A stretch of 32,969 nt of DNA from an uncultured bacterium (GCA_903903945.1 CAIVAP010000253.1:1-32969); one strand, 5' to 3'. Shown: positions 22,968 through 31,645, counted from the first letter of the stretch. Made by a program: numbers and translations. The notes: generated by a model not told the origin, from the letters alone.

Positions 22968-24207
22968 TTACATATTAGACCTACGGCTCATCCAGAAGAA
23001 CGTCCGCCTGTTTCTGGTAGGTGGACTGCTCATGGGTGTGTTGTCGGCGTTTATACAGCTCCTGCTGAACCTCTATCTAAAGCAAATCGGTTACGGGGAA
23101 GGCTTCATCGGCAGGGTACTGTCTCTTGGGTCATTCGGGGCGATGGTTGCGGCGCTGCCGGCGGTCTATCTCGCCGCTCGTTTCCGGATCAGACCGATAC
23201 TTCTCTTGACTATCATTCTCATGTCTGTCGCGTACTTTGTGCTTTCGCTATCTCCCTGGTCATCGCTGATTCTTATCGCTGCCTTCGTCGGTGGCCTCTT
23301 GATGGCCGTGAAGAACGTCGTTTCGGCCCCCTTTCTCATGCGCAACAGCACCGAACGCGAACGCACCCTCATCTTTGCGCTAAATTTCTCCACCTGGATT
23401 GTCTCGGGCATCTTTGGTTCGCTTGGTGGCGGCTGGTTACACGATGTCTACTTGCGGATGACCGGCAGCGATGTCAAGTCGTACCAGTACGCGATGATAA
23501 CCGCGGTGGTCATTGGTATGTTAGCGCTTATACCGTTCAGCTTAATCAAATCTCCAGAGCCGCGACCGGATGATATCTCGCGCATCTTCTCCTGGAGCGC
23601 TCTCAAAGCGAAACGGACGCTGTTCTTCAAATTGACGTTTCCTTACCTGCTTGTGGGCGCCGGCGCCGGATTGATTATCCCTTTTCTCAATCTCTATTTC
23701 CGCAATCGCTTCCATCTGGAGCCGGGACGAATCGGTGTCTACTTCGCCGTGCTCCAGTGTGCAATGCTCGTGGCGGTATTGATTGTCCCGATTATGAAGC
23801 GCCATTTCGGATACATTAAGACCGTGGTGCTGACGGAACTTCTGTCGGTTCCTTTCATGCTGATTCTCTGTTACAGCAACAATCTCAATCTCGCATTTCT
23901 GGCGTTCATTTTCCGTGGTGCTTTGATGAATATGGGTGTGCCGGTAACCAACACGTTTATGATGGAGTCGGTTGACGACTGCGATCACGGACTGATTAAC
24001 TCGCTCTCGGCCATTAGCTGGGGGGGCGCCTGGGCCGTATCCACACAGATTGGTGGTCTTATGATCGAGAAAGGCGGCTTCGTGGGGGTGTTCCTGGTGG
24101 CGATTGCGCTTTATGTCATCTCGGCGGGGCTATACTACTACTTCTTCTCAGAGAGCGAAACCCGCGAAGGGGAACGGATTATTATCGATACCGGCAGTCC
24201 ACGCTGA
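22948..24207 (+). CDS. Major facilitator superfamily transporter
   Basis: This is a polytopic inner-membrane protein of 419 residues with about 12 hydrophobic helices in two halves, separated by a polar loop near residues 205-225 (PEPRPDDISR). The loop after helix 2, YLAARFRIRP, is in the place of the MFS motif A but lacks its classical sequence. Several helices are Gly-rich (VGGLLMGVLSAF, SGIFGSLGGGW). The substrate cannot be inferred from sequence. The ORF track begins at GTG 22921; ATG 22948 (MKKILADYIL) is more natural. It overlaps the end of the DapF-like gene by 20 nt, so the two are probably translationally coupled, and its cargo may relate to that enzyme's product. Confidence 0.85.
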   Translation: MKKILADYILDLRLIQKNVRLFLVGGLLMGVLSAFIQLLLNLYLKQIGYGEGFIGRVLSLGSFGAMVAALPAVYLAARFRIRPILLLTIILMSVAYFVLSLSPWSSLILIAAFVGGLLMAVKNVVSAPFLMRNSTERERTLIFALNFSTWIVSGIFGSLGGGWLHDVYLRMTGSDVKSYQYAMITAVVIGMLALIPFSLIKSPEPRPDDISRIFSWSALKAKRTLFFKLTFPYLLVGAGAGLIIPFLNLYFRNRFHLEPGRIGVYFAVLQCAMLVAVLIVPIMKRHFGYIKTVVLTELLSVPFMLILCYSNNLNLAFLAFIFRGALMNMGVPVTNTFMMESVDDCDHGLINSLSAISWGGAWAVSTQIGGLMIEKGGFVGVFLVAIALYVISAGLYYYFFSESETREGERIIIDTGSPR

Positions 24208-24212
24208 ATTCG

Positions 24213-24241
24213 TTTGTCTTGTCGTGCAAATTGAATATAAT
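24213..24241 (+). promoter_or_regulatory. Promoter for argS
   Basis: TATAAT at 24236-24241 is a perfect -10. TTGTCT (24214-24219) is a four-of-six -35 at 16-base spacing. As at 20426, TTTG (24213-24216) and TA are separated by 19 bases. It implies a leader of about 45 bases before the TTG start at 24292. Confidence 0.65.
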
Positions 24242-24282
24242 ATACGGCTTCGCGGTGCTGTATTTCATTCGGCGCCGCTGGT

Positions 24283-24287
24283 GAGGT
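24283..24287 (+). promoter_or_regulatory. Ribosome binding site fixing the TTG start of argS
   Basis: GAGGT ends four bases before TTG 24292. No nearby in-frame ATG gives a complete N-terminus, so TTG is accepted as start. Confidence 0.6.
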
Positions 24288-24291
24288 TCAA

Positions 24292-26007
24292 TTGAGCACG
24301 GCAGAGACAAAACTCGCTATCGTCACACTAGTCAGTTCCGAAACAGGCGTGTCTTTTGACGAGTTGTTGACTTGGTTTGAGACACCCAAGCAGGCGGGAC
24401 ACGGCGATCTGGCCTTTCCTTGCTTCCGTTTGTCAAAAACGCTACGCAAGGCTCCGCCGCAGATTGCGGATGACCTCTGGCACACACTCTTCTCATCTGC
24501 GCTGCCGGTAGGTGTCTCCGGTGTAAAGGCGATTGGTGGCTACCTCAATTTCACTTTCGAAACCGGCTCGGTGATAGCTGAAGCTCTAAAGCGAGTATTG
24601 ATGGAGGGCGCTTCCTATGGCTCGAATTCATCCGGCGCTGGTCAGACGGTTGTGCTGGAGTTCTCCTCCGTGAATATTGCCAAACCGTTTGGCATCGCTC
24701 ACCTCCGTTCGACAATCATCGGCGCTGCGCTCAACCGGATGTATCAGAAGCTGGGATATAGAACGATCAGCATAAACCACCTCGGGGATTGGGGCACGCA
24801 GTTTGGCAATTTGATCGCTGCCTATAAACGCTGGGGGAGTGAATACACCTTCAGCGGCAACCCGATCAATGACCTTTACGCGCTCTATGTCCGATTCCAC
24901 GGCGTCGCCAAGGACGATCCGACCTTCGAGCAACAGGGGCGCGACGAGTTCCGCAAGCTCGAACAGGGCGAAATAGAGAATCTCGTGCTCTGGCAGCGCT
25001 TTATCGATTACAGCATGCAAGACTTCAAACGTGTATACGGACTGCTCAATGTCGAATTCGACCATCTCACTGGTGAGTCGTTCTATCGCGACAAAATGGA
25101 TGCGGTGATTCGCGAACTGGAAAACAAGCACTTGCTCACTCAGAGCGAGGGAGCTACTATAGTCGATCTGAGCGTTTACGACCTGACACCCTGCTTGATC
25201 AAGAGATCCGATGAATCGACATTGTACGCCACGAGAGACTTAACAGCGCTTCTCTATCGCAAACAGGCTTTCAACTTCAACAAGATACTGTATGTCGTCG
25301 GTACCGCGCAGAAACTGCACTTTCAGCAGTTTTTCAGAGTTGCCGAACTGATGGGTTACGACTGGGTGAAAGATGAAGCAGTGCATGTCGATTTCGGGTG
25401 GGTCAAATTTGCCGGTGAGATGATGTCCACTCGCGCGGGCAAGGTCATATTCTTTGACGACGTGCTGGAAAGGGCGCAGTCGCTGGCGCGTGAAATCATT
25501 ACGCGTGAAAATCCCGACGTCGCCAATGTCGATTGGACCGCGGAGAAGGTTGCCGTTGCCGCCATTGTGTTCACGCAGCTAAAAGTGCGTCGCAACAAGG
25601 ACGTCAATTTTATCTGGGAGGAAGCTCTGTCGTTCAAAGGGGAAACCGGCCCGTACTTGCAGTACACGCACGCGCGACTGTCGTCGCTGATACAGAAATA
25701 TGGCAAGACATTGCCGGACTTAGGCGCAGATTTCGGCTTGCTGGGTGAGGAAGAAAAAGAGGTTATCAAACTGTTCGAGTTGTATGAGGCCAAAATCACG
25801 CGCTGTGCAGAGGAGTATGAAACTCTGATCCTCGCCGACTATCTGCTGGAGTTGGCCTCGGCTTTCAACAGCTATTGGCAGCGCATTCGGATCATCACCG
25901 ACGACGTCGAATTGACGCGCACGCGAATGCAGATGGCGTTTGCTACCCGCATAATCATCGCCGACGGCCTGCGCTTGCTGGGAATCGAACCACTGGAAAG
26001 AATGTGA
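24292..26007 (+). CDS. argS: Arginyl-tRNA synthetase
   Basis: This class I aminoacyl-tRNA synthetase charges tRNA-Arg. The 571-residue length is normal. The N-terminal add-on domain contains KQAGHGDLAFPCFRLSK. The HIGH region reads NIAKPFGIAHLRSTIIG (near residue 130), a form in which the first His is Gly; a subgroup of ArgS also lacks that His. NHLGDWGTQFG follows. The KMSKS-equivalent is MMSTRAGKVIFFDD near residue 377, lacking the first Lys. FKGETGPYLQYTHARLSSL and the anticodon-binding helical domain complete the protein. TTG start with GAGGT upstream and a promoter with TATAAT. The next gene follows after one base, so they are co-transcribed. Confidence 0.95.
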   Translation: MSTAETKLAIVTLVSSETGVSFDELLTWFETPKQAGHGDLAFPCFRLSKTLRKAPPQIADDLWHTLFSSALPVGVSGVKAIGGYLNFTFETGSVIAEALKRVLMEGASYGSNSSGAGQTVVLEFSSVNIAKPFGIAHLRSTIIGAALNRMYQKLGYRTISINHLGDWGTQFGNLIAAYKRWGSEYTFSGNPINDLYALYVRFHGVAKDDPTFEQQGRDEFRKLEQGEIENLVLWQRFIDYSMQDFKRVYGLLNVEFDHLTGESFYRDKMDAVIRELENKHLLTQSEGATIVDLSVYDLTPCLIKRSDESTLYATRDLTALLYRKQAFNFNKILYVVGTAQKLHFQQFFRVAELMGYDWVKDEAVHVDFGWVKFAGEMMSTRAGKVIFFDDVLERAQSLAREIITRENPDVANVDWTAEKVAVAAIVFTQLKVRRNKDVNFIWEEALSFKGETGPYLQYTHARLSSLIQKYGKTLPDLGADFGLLGEEEKEVIKLFELYEAKITRCAEEYETLILADYLLELASAFNSYWQRIRIITDDVELTRTRMQMAFATRIIIADGLRLLGIEPLERM

Positions 26008-26008
26008 A

Positions 26009-27349
26009 ATGCTACTGCTACGACCCAAAGACTATACGTTGCTCATCGAACCGCCCGCTGACTACAACTCTGTGATGACGGCATGCGCATTTGCGGCTTG
26101 CAAGCTTGAGCCAACGACAATTCTCAATATCGAACGAACGGCTGCAGTCAGGCAACTGGAAGAATTTCTGGCGAGCGGCAATATCCAATGTTGTTGGTCG
26201 AATGACGGTGTCACTGTCGATCCTGGCGCGAAGAAGCCATTCATTTATTCGCAGCGATTCGGCAACTATGATCTTTTCAGTTACGCCGTGACTATGGCCG
26301 CAACGGTTGCCGGTAGCAGTATCGCGCTTATCGACGATGTTGACGAGACCGTGCAGATGACGGTGCTGGCGCTGCGTAGAATGGGAGCGGAGTTGGAATT
26401 CCTCGGCGGCAAGAAGTCGCGCATGGAGGTGAAGAAGCCTGTCAGCCACGAGATCAAGTACTATCTCAAACGTGAGAGCGCCAAGATCGTGCCGCATCTG
26501 GTACTGGCGATGTCCACCATCGGCGGCAAGTGCGAATTGTTTGATCTATTTGGCGGCAGTCGCTTCGATGATATATTTCAACACTTCGTCGCCGGATTCG
26601 AACGAAAGAGCCTTCGTGATGACGAACCGGAAGACGAACTCGAACGTCGCCTGCGCAAACGTACTCCGACACAAGCTGGCGAATACCGCTCACACCTCAC
26701 AATCGCCGGCGGAGTTAATGACACGGCATCGACCATTACTCTCAGGCCAGATACGGAATTGGCGACCTATCTCGTGGCCGGCGTAGACAATTACAGCCGT
26801 GGTAAACTGATTCTGAAGAATTTCAGTAGTGTGGATATCAGCGATACACCGCTGGGCCAACTACGGCGAATGGGTGTTGAGTTCATTCCGTACAATCAGA
26901 ACGAAGTCAAGGGCTATCTCGTCAAGAAATCTGCCGTCAAAGGACGGCGCGTTGCCTATGAGCAATTGCACGATTACCCGGATGCGGTGGGCGCCCTGGC
27001 GCTGGCAGCAAGTGTAGGCGAAGGAACGTCAGTCATTCGATCGTCACCTTATAACACGAATCGCGAGGAAGCGCGTCGGCGGCGTCTCTGCGACATTATT
27101 CGTTCGCTGGGCGCCAAGATCGCTGAAATCGACGATGGTTTGGTGGTCGAGGGGCGCAAAGAGTTGTCTGCGGATTTGGTCAAGACCGAAGGAGATGCGC
27201 TCTGCGCGCTTTTGGCGACAGCGGCGGCGCTCGGCGTTGTTGACCGGATCGAGGTCGATGACATTTCGGATGGGGTTGCGCGATGGGGTGAATCGTTCAA
27301 TAGACTACTGCAATTGGTGTCACCGCCGGTCACGGAATCGGCAATCTAA
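26009..27349 (+). CDS. Divergent EPSP-synthase-fold protein, probable pseudoenzyme
   Basis: The 446-residue protein follows the EPT/RTPC (EPSP synthase-like) pattern: repeated 'T..A....G.S.I.L.D.......T...L..MGAELEF' units, a mid-protein DTELATYLVAGV...LKNFSSVDIS...LGQLRRMGVEF, and DYPDAVGALALAASVGEGTS followed by LCDIIRSLGAKIAEIDDGLVVEG. Expected active-site motifs are missing. The N-terminal GDKSISHR-type loop is replaced by PADYNSVMT, the KESDR motif by NREEARRRR, and GDHR.AM by GDALCAL. Normal shikimate-pathway activity is therefore unlikely. It could be an active-site-less paralogue with a structural or regulatory role, or a highly diverged transferase. It starts one base after argS ends and is followed by a MATE transporter gene 18 nt later. 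Confidence 0.7.
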   Translation: MLLLRPKDYTLLIEPPADYNSVMTACAFAACKLEPTTILNIERTAAVRQLEEFLASGNIQCCWSNDGVTVDPGAKKPFIYSQRFGNYDLFSYAVTMAATVAGSSIALIDDVDETVQMTVLALRRMGAELEFLGGKKSRMEVKKPVSHEIKYYLKRESAKIVPHLVLAMSTIGGKCELFDLFGGSRFDDIFQHFVAGFERKSLRDDEPEDELERRLRKRTPTQAGEYRSHLTIAGGVNDTASTITLRPDTELATYLVAGVDNYSRGKLILKNFSSVDISDTPLGQLRRMGVEFIPYNQNEVKGYLVKKSAVKGRRVAYEQLHDYPDAVGALALAASVGEGTSVIRSSPYNTNREEARRRRLCDIIRSLGAKIAEIDDGLVVEGRKELSADLVKTEGDALCALLATAAALGVVDRIEVDDISDGVARWGESFNRLLQLVSPPVTESAI

Positions 27350-27367
27350 GGCAAGCCGAGCATTTCC

Positions 27368-28726
27368 ATGCCACCACAACTAATTAACATCACCGAAGGG
27401 CCGATTCTCCGGCAGATCACGCGTTTGGCTTGGCCAGCTGTCAGTGCTATGGCGCTTCGCACCGTGCTTCTGATTACCAATGCGATCTGGGTCGGGCGAC
27501 TAGGCGCGCCGGAAATGGCGGCCGTGATCAGTTCGATGTTCGTCATCTGGCTTTTGTTCAGTATGGTCGACATTGTCGGCACCGGCACCGTGGCGGTGAT
27601 CTCGCGCTTCTATGGAGCACGCGAGTTGGACAGAGTCTCACATACGGCAAAACAAGCGGTGATGCTTGCGATCGCCGGATCGATTGTGATGACGGCAGTC
27701 GGGGTAGGTGGCGCCGATTTCATGTTCAGCGTGATGCGGACCAGCCCCGAGGTCGTGCGGCTCGGCAAAGCCTATCTACAGATATTCTTCGCGTTCTCGT
27801 CTATCCTACTGATGAATGAATTGTTCAGCGCCATTTTTCGCGCTACCGGCGACACCAAAACACCGCTGACGATCAGTCTGACTTCGACCGTGCTGAATAT
27901 TATTCTGGATCCACTGCTGATTTTCGGAATCGGACCCTTTCCAAAGATGGGTGTTGCGGGAGCGGCCACCGGCGCCGCGGCATCGATGGTGATTGGGTTC
28001 GTTCTTTACCTGATCATGATCAAACGCGGCAGACTCACTTTCAAGTTCAACTGGGCAGGGTCTTATCGACCGGATTTTCGCATGATCGGCCAGATCGTAC
28101 GAATCGGTTTGCCGTTGGCGACCGCCGGGATTGTGTTCTCCGTGGTTTACTTGTTTATGAACCGCATCACCGCCAGCTTCGGCACCGAGGCCGTGGCCGC
28201 GCTCGGAATCGGCAACCGCTGTGAATCGCTGTCCTTTCTGATCTGTTTCGGTTTCTCAATCGCCGTTGCGACTTTGGTTGGGCAGAATCTGGGGGCGAAA
28301 CAACCGGAGCGCGCCGCCAAGTCGGCATGGTATACGGTTTGGATAACGTGTGGCATTACAATGGTGATTTCGCTTGGCTTCATTTTATTCCCGACGCTGA
28401 TCGCATCGGTGTTTATCAGTGACCCGAAAGTAAAGACCATCGCTGCCGACTATTTGATGATTCTGGCGCTGTCCCAGTCGTTTATGGCAATCGAAATCGT
28501 GCTTGAGGGCGCTTTCTCCGGCGCCAGCGATACCTTGCCGCCGATGATCATCTCGGTTCTGGGTTCGTTCGCCCGCGTGCCGCTGGCACATTTCATTTGC
28601 TTCGATATGAACGTTGGCGTTGACGGCGTTTGGTGGTCAATCACCTTGACATCGATAGTCAAAGGTATCATTCTGGTCTTCTGGTTCCGCCGCAACAAGT
28701 GGAAGTTGAAACAGGTGCATGCCTGA
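27368..28726 (+). CDS. MATE-family efflux transporter
   Basis: This 452-residue inner-membrane protein belongs to the multidrug and toxic compound extrusion family, which exports cationic compounds using Na+ or H+ gradients. It has about 12 helices in two homologous halves. Family motifs include the N-terminal EGPILRQITRLAWPAV, the IWVGRLGAPEMAAV segment in helix 1-2, FRATGDTKTPLTI with NIILDPLLIFG, GVAGAATGAA, and in the second half NRITASFGTEAVAALGIGNR and GAFSGASDTLPP. It follows the EPSPS-like gene by 18 nt and may share the argS transcript. The actual cargo is unknown. Confidence 0.93.
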   Translation: MPPQLINITEGPILRQITRLAWPAVSAMALRTVLLITNAIWVGRLGAPEMAAVISSMFVIWLLFSMVDIVGTGTVAVISRFYGARELDRVSHTAKQAVMLAIAGSIVMTAVGVGGADFMFSVMRTSPEVVRLGKAYLQIFFAFSSILLMNELFSAIFRATGDTKTPLTISLTSTVLNIILDPLLIFGIGPFPKMGVAGAATGAAASMVIGFVLYLIMIKRGRLTFKFNWAGSYRPDFRMIGQIVRIGLPLATAGIVFSVVYLFMNRITASFGTEAVAALGIGNRCESLSFLICFGFSIAVATLVGQNLGAKQPERAAKSAWYTVWITCGITMVISLGFILFPTLIASVFISDPKVKTIAADYLMILALSQSFMAIEIVLEGAFSGASDTLPPMIISVLGSFARVPLAHFICFDMNVGVDGVWWSITLTSIVKGIILVFWFRRNKWKLKQVHA

Positions 28727-28759
28727 ACTCGTATAAATTGAGTTGAAACCTCTTCAATC

Positions 28760-28764
28760 GAGGT
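28760..28764 (+). promoter_or_regulatory. Ribosome binding site favouring TTG 28770 as the HDAC-like gene start
   Basis: GAGGT lies five bases before TTG 28770. The ORF track's start, TTG 28743, has no such site. Confidence 0.5.
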
Positions 28765-28769
28765 CGCGC

Positions 28770-29714
28770 TTGAGACGCAAAGTCGGATTTGTTACCCATC
28801 CCGATTGCTCCCTTCACAACTGGCCTTCACATGCCGAGAACGCCCGGCGCACAGATGCCGTTGAACATCACTTCGAGGGAATCGGATTGACACAGCAGTT
28901 GATTGCGAAAAGCGCACGCGAAGCTACTAAGGATGAACTGGCGCTGAATCATGATTCCGGATATATCGAGCGGCTTGCACAGTCCAGGCCGGAGGGCGTC
29001 CACATGCTCGATGGCGACACTTATATCAACGAGCATTCATGGCGCGCCGCCCTGTTGTCTTATGGTGGTGCCTTGTTGGCAGTTGAAAAGGTGCTGACAG
29101 GCGAGTGGGAGAGGGCCTTTTGTTCGCTGCGTCCTCCCGGTCATCACGCCATGTTTGATCATGCCATGGGGTTCTGCCTGTTCAACAACATCGCCGGCGC
29201 GGCGCGCGTAGCACAGAGTCGCTTCGGGATCGAACATGTGGCGATTGCCGATTTCGACGTGCATCATGGCAATGGTACTCAGTGGTCATTCTATCGCGAC
29301 AGTACCGTGCATTACACCAGCATCCACCAATATCCTTTCTATCCCGGCACCGGAGCTTCGTACGAAACCGGCACTGGCATTGGCGAAGGATACACGCTCA
29401 ATTGTCCCCTCTCAGCCGGTACGGACGGCAAGACGGCGTTAGCGCTCTTCGAACCGGAGTTTCTCGCCGCGATGGAGATGTTTCGGCCAAATCTCGTTCT
29501 GATTTCTGCCGGCTTTGATGCGCACAAGGACGACCCACTGGCGTCCCTGCGATTTGAAGATGAGGATTATCGCACAATAACCAACATTATTTGTGATGTC
29601 GCTGATCGCTACTGTGACGGGAAAATCGTCTCAGTGTTGGAGGGCGGTTACGATTACGATGCGCTCGCGCGATCGGCGGCGGAACATGTGAAAGGGCTAC
29701 TCGATGTCGACTAG
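28770..29714 (+). CDS. Histone-deacetylase-family (HDAC-like) zinc amidohydrolase
   Basis: Bacterial members of this arginase-fold family deacetylate acetyl-lysine proteins (AcuC-like), acetylpolyamines or other acylated amines. The core residues are present: the tandem His of RPPGHHAMF, the zinc ligands in IADFDVHHGNGTQ (Asp and His) and SAGFDAHKDDPL (Asp), and the catalytic Tyr region EGGYDYDAL near the end. The protein has 314 residues from TTG 28770 (MRRKVGFVTHPD), a start supported by GAGGT. It overlaps the FAH-family gene by 11 nt, and that gene in turn overlaps the PLP-enzyme gene by 8 nt, implying a coupled operon. The substrate cannot be told from sequence. Confidence 0.92.
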   Translation: MRRKVGFVTHPDCSLHNWPSHAENARRTDAVEHHFEGIGLTQQLIAKSAREATKDELALNHDSGYIERLAQSRPEGVHMLDGDTYINEHSWRAALLSYGGALLAVEKVLTGEWERAFCSLRPPGHHAMFDHAMGFCLFNNIAGAARVAQSRFGIEHVAIADFDVHHGNGTQWSFYRDSTVHYTSIHQYPFYPGTGASYETGTGIGEGYTLNCPLSAGTDGKTALALFEPEFLAAMEMFRPNLVLISAGFDAHKDDPLASLRFEDEDYRTITNIICDVADRYCDGKIVSVLEGGYDYDALARSAAEHVKGLLDVD

Positions 29715-30480
29715 CAAGTACTGTCGCCTCATGCACGAGGGCAAACCGGTCTGGGGTCAAATAAGTGACGAGACGATTCAGATCTTAGAGGGGGACCTTT
29801 TCGGTCAGTTTAGCATAGCCGACCACAAAGTTGCCTTGATCGGCACAAAGCTGTTGCCGCCGGTTACACCATCAAAGATCGTCTGCGTGGGTCTGAACTA
29901 TGCGGATCACGTGAGAGAAAGCCAATCATCAAATGTCGTTCCACAGGAACCGGTTCTATTCATGAAACCGCTCACGTCGTTGATTGGACCGGAAGAGACG
30001 ATTGTCGCTCCTCCGCAAAGCCAACGCGTCGATTACGAAGGGGAAATCGGTGTTGTGATTGGCGCTCGCTGCAAGGACTTGTCGCCTGAAGAGGTTGCCA
30101 AGAATATCTTCGGCGTCACCTGCGTTAATGATGTCACGGCGCGAGACCTGCAAAAGAAGGACTTACAGTGGACGCGCGGCAAGGGTTTCGATACCTTTTG
30201 TCCGGTGGGACCGTATTTGGTCACGGGCTTGGACTGCAAGAATCTGAATGTTATTTCGAGGCTCAACGGCGAGACTCGACAAACATCCAACAGCCGGTAC
30301 ATGATCTTCTCAATTGCGGAACTAATCAGCTTTATCAACCACATCATGACACTCCTTCCCGGCGACCTAATCGCAACCGGCACGCCGGAGGGTGTGGGAC
30401 CGATGAAAAACGGCGACATCATCGAAGTCGAAGTGGAAGGCGTTGGTGTTCTGCGCAATCGGGTGCAACGAAATGGATAA
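29704..30480 (+). CDS. Fumarylacetoacetate hydrolase (FAH)-family protein
   Basis: Members cleave or isomerise 2,4-dioxo acids; bacterial examples include acylpyruvate hydrolases and oxaloacetate decarboxylases. The 258-residue protein has CVGLNYADHVRE (conserved His69 region), EPVLFMKPLTSL, the metal-binding DYEGEIGVVIG (Glu112 and Glu114), VNDVTARDLQ (Asp143), GKGFDTFCPVGP, and GDLIATGTPEGVGPMKNGD, all standard for the FAH C-terminal domain. A short N-terminal segment (about 50 residues) precedes the catalytic domain, typical of the single-domain bacterial type. Overlaps on both sides (11 and 8 nt) tie it to the deacetylase-like and PLP-enzyme genes. Its precise substrate is not determinable here. 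Confidence 0.93.
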   Translation: MSTSKYCRLMHEGKPVWGQISDETIQILEGDLFGQFSIADHKVALIGTKLLPPVTPSKIVCVGLNYADHVRESQSSNVVPQEPVLFMKPLTSLIGPEETIVAPPQSQRVDYEGEIGVVIGARCKDLSPEEVAKNIFGVTCVNDVTARDLQKKDLQWTRGKGFDTFCPVGPYLVTGLDCKNLNVISRLNGETRQTSNSRYMIFSIAELISFINHIMTLLPGDLIATGTPEGVGPMKNGDIIEVEVEGVGVLRNRVQRNG

Positions 30481-31645
30481 GCACGACGACACCAGAACGG
30501 TTCAATCGGGTACGAATGCCCACAAATACGAAGGCGCCGTGACTATGCCCATCTTCACGACGAGCACTTTCGCTTTTGAATCCAGCGATGCGGTCGAAGC
30601 ATACAATCGCGATCCCGCCGGACACTACTTGTATACTCGCTACGCCAATCCCACTATCGTTGCGGTGGAACAGATCGTAGCCGATTTGGAGCGCGCCGAG
30701 GCATCACTGCTATTTGCCTCCGGCATGGCGGCAATTACGTCGAGTGTTCTTGCCGTTGTGCGCAATGGTGACAAAATCGTCACCACGCCGTCGCTGTACG
30801 GCGGCACGCGCAGGTTTTTTCGCGATATTCTGCCTCGTTATGGTATCGAAGTGGCATTCGCGCCCAGCAATGTCATCGAGGATGTTGAACCACTTTTCGA
30901 TGGCCGAACCAAACTGCTTTATTTGGAGTCTCCCGCAAATCCGCATGTCGAAGTGGTCGATGTCAAGGCCTTCGCGGCGGCGGCCAAGAAACGCGGCATT
31001 GTCTCCGCTATCGATGCCACTTTCGCCACACCAATTCTGATCAAGCCCTACGTGATCGGCATTGATCTGGTCATTCACAGTTGCACCAAGTACATCGGCG
31101 GACATTCGGACCTTATTGGCGGCGTCGTCAGCGGTAGCTTCGAAGCAATCAAGAAGGTGGAGGAGTATCGCCGCACGCTGGGTGGCGTAATCGATCCTGA
31201 AGGAGCTTCCCGAGTTGGCCGGGGACTCAAGACGCTGGCAGTCAGAATGGATAGGCATTGCGCCAACGCCTTACAGGTCGCCCAGGCCCTGCAAGAGTCG
31301 GATAAGGTTTCCGAGTTGTTCTACCCCGGTCTATCAAACTCCCCTTGGCACGCCCTCGCCAAGAGCCAGATGAGCGGATTCGGCGGCATGATCTGCCTGT
31401 CTCTGAAGGGTGGTCTCGGCTCCGCCAAGCGTTTTGTAGACGCGCTGAGGGTGATAATCAATGCCCCGAGCTTGGGTGGTGTCGAATCGTTGGCATCGAT
31501 ACCGGTGCTGACTTCGCACGTCAACATGTCCCCCGAAGAGTTGGGACTTTCGCGGGTCAACGAAGGGATGGTGCGTCTCTCAATCGGCATCGAGTCGGCA
31601 ACGGATCTCATTGCTGACGTCCACCAGGCGCTCGACGCTGTGTAG
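30473..31645 (+). CDS. Cys/Met-metabolism PLP-dependent enzyme (cystathionine gamma-synthase / methionine gamma-lyase family)
   Basis: This fold-type I PLP enzyme of 390 residues handles sulfur amino acids by beta/gamma-elimination or replacement. Motifs are the N-terminal PIFTTSTFAFES, YLYTRYANPT (Tyr/Arg contacting PLP phosphate of the partner subunit), FASGMAAITS, LYLESPANPHVEVVD, SAIDATFATP (Asp to PLP), and HSCTKYIGGHSD with the Schiff-base Lys206. Whether it is MetB, a cystathionine lyase or a methionine gamma-lyase is not resolvable by eye. The ORF track starts at 30443; ATG 30473 gives the normal N-terminus and an 8-nt overlap with the FAH-family gene, consistent with coupling. Confidence 0.92.
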   Translation: MDKHDDTRTVQSGTNAHKYEGAVTMPIFTTSTFAFESSDAVEAYNRDPAGHYLYTRYANPTIVAVEQIVADLERAEASLLFASGMAAITSSVLAVVRNGDKIVTTPSLYGGTRRFFRDILPRYGIEVAFAPSNVIEDVEPLFDGRTKLLYLESPANPHVEVVDVKAFAAAAKKRGIVSAIDATFATPILIKPYVIGIDLVIHSCTKYIGGHSDLIGGVVSGSFEAIKKVEEYRRTLGGVIDPEGASRVGRGLKTLAVRMDRHCANALQVAQALQESDKVSELFYPGLSNSPWHALAKSQMSGFGGMICLSLKGGLGSAKRFVDALRVIINAPSLGGVESLASIPVLTSHVNMSPEELGLSRVNEGMVRLSIGIESATDLIADVHQALDAV

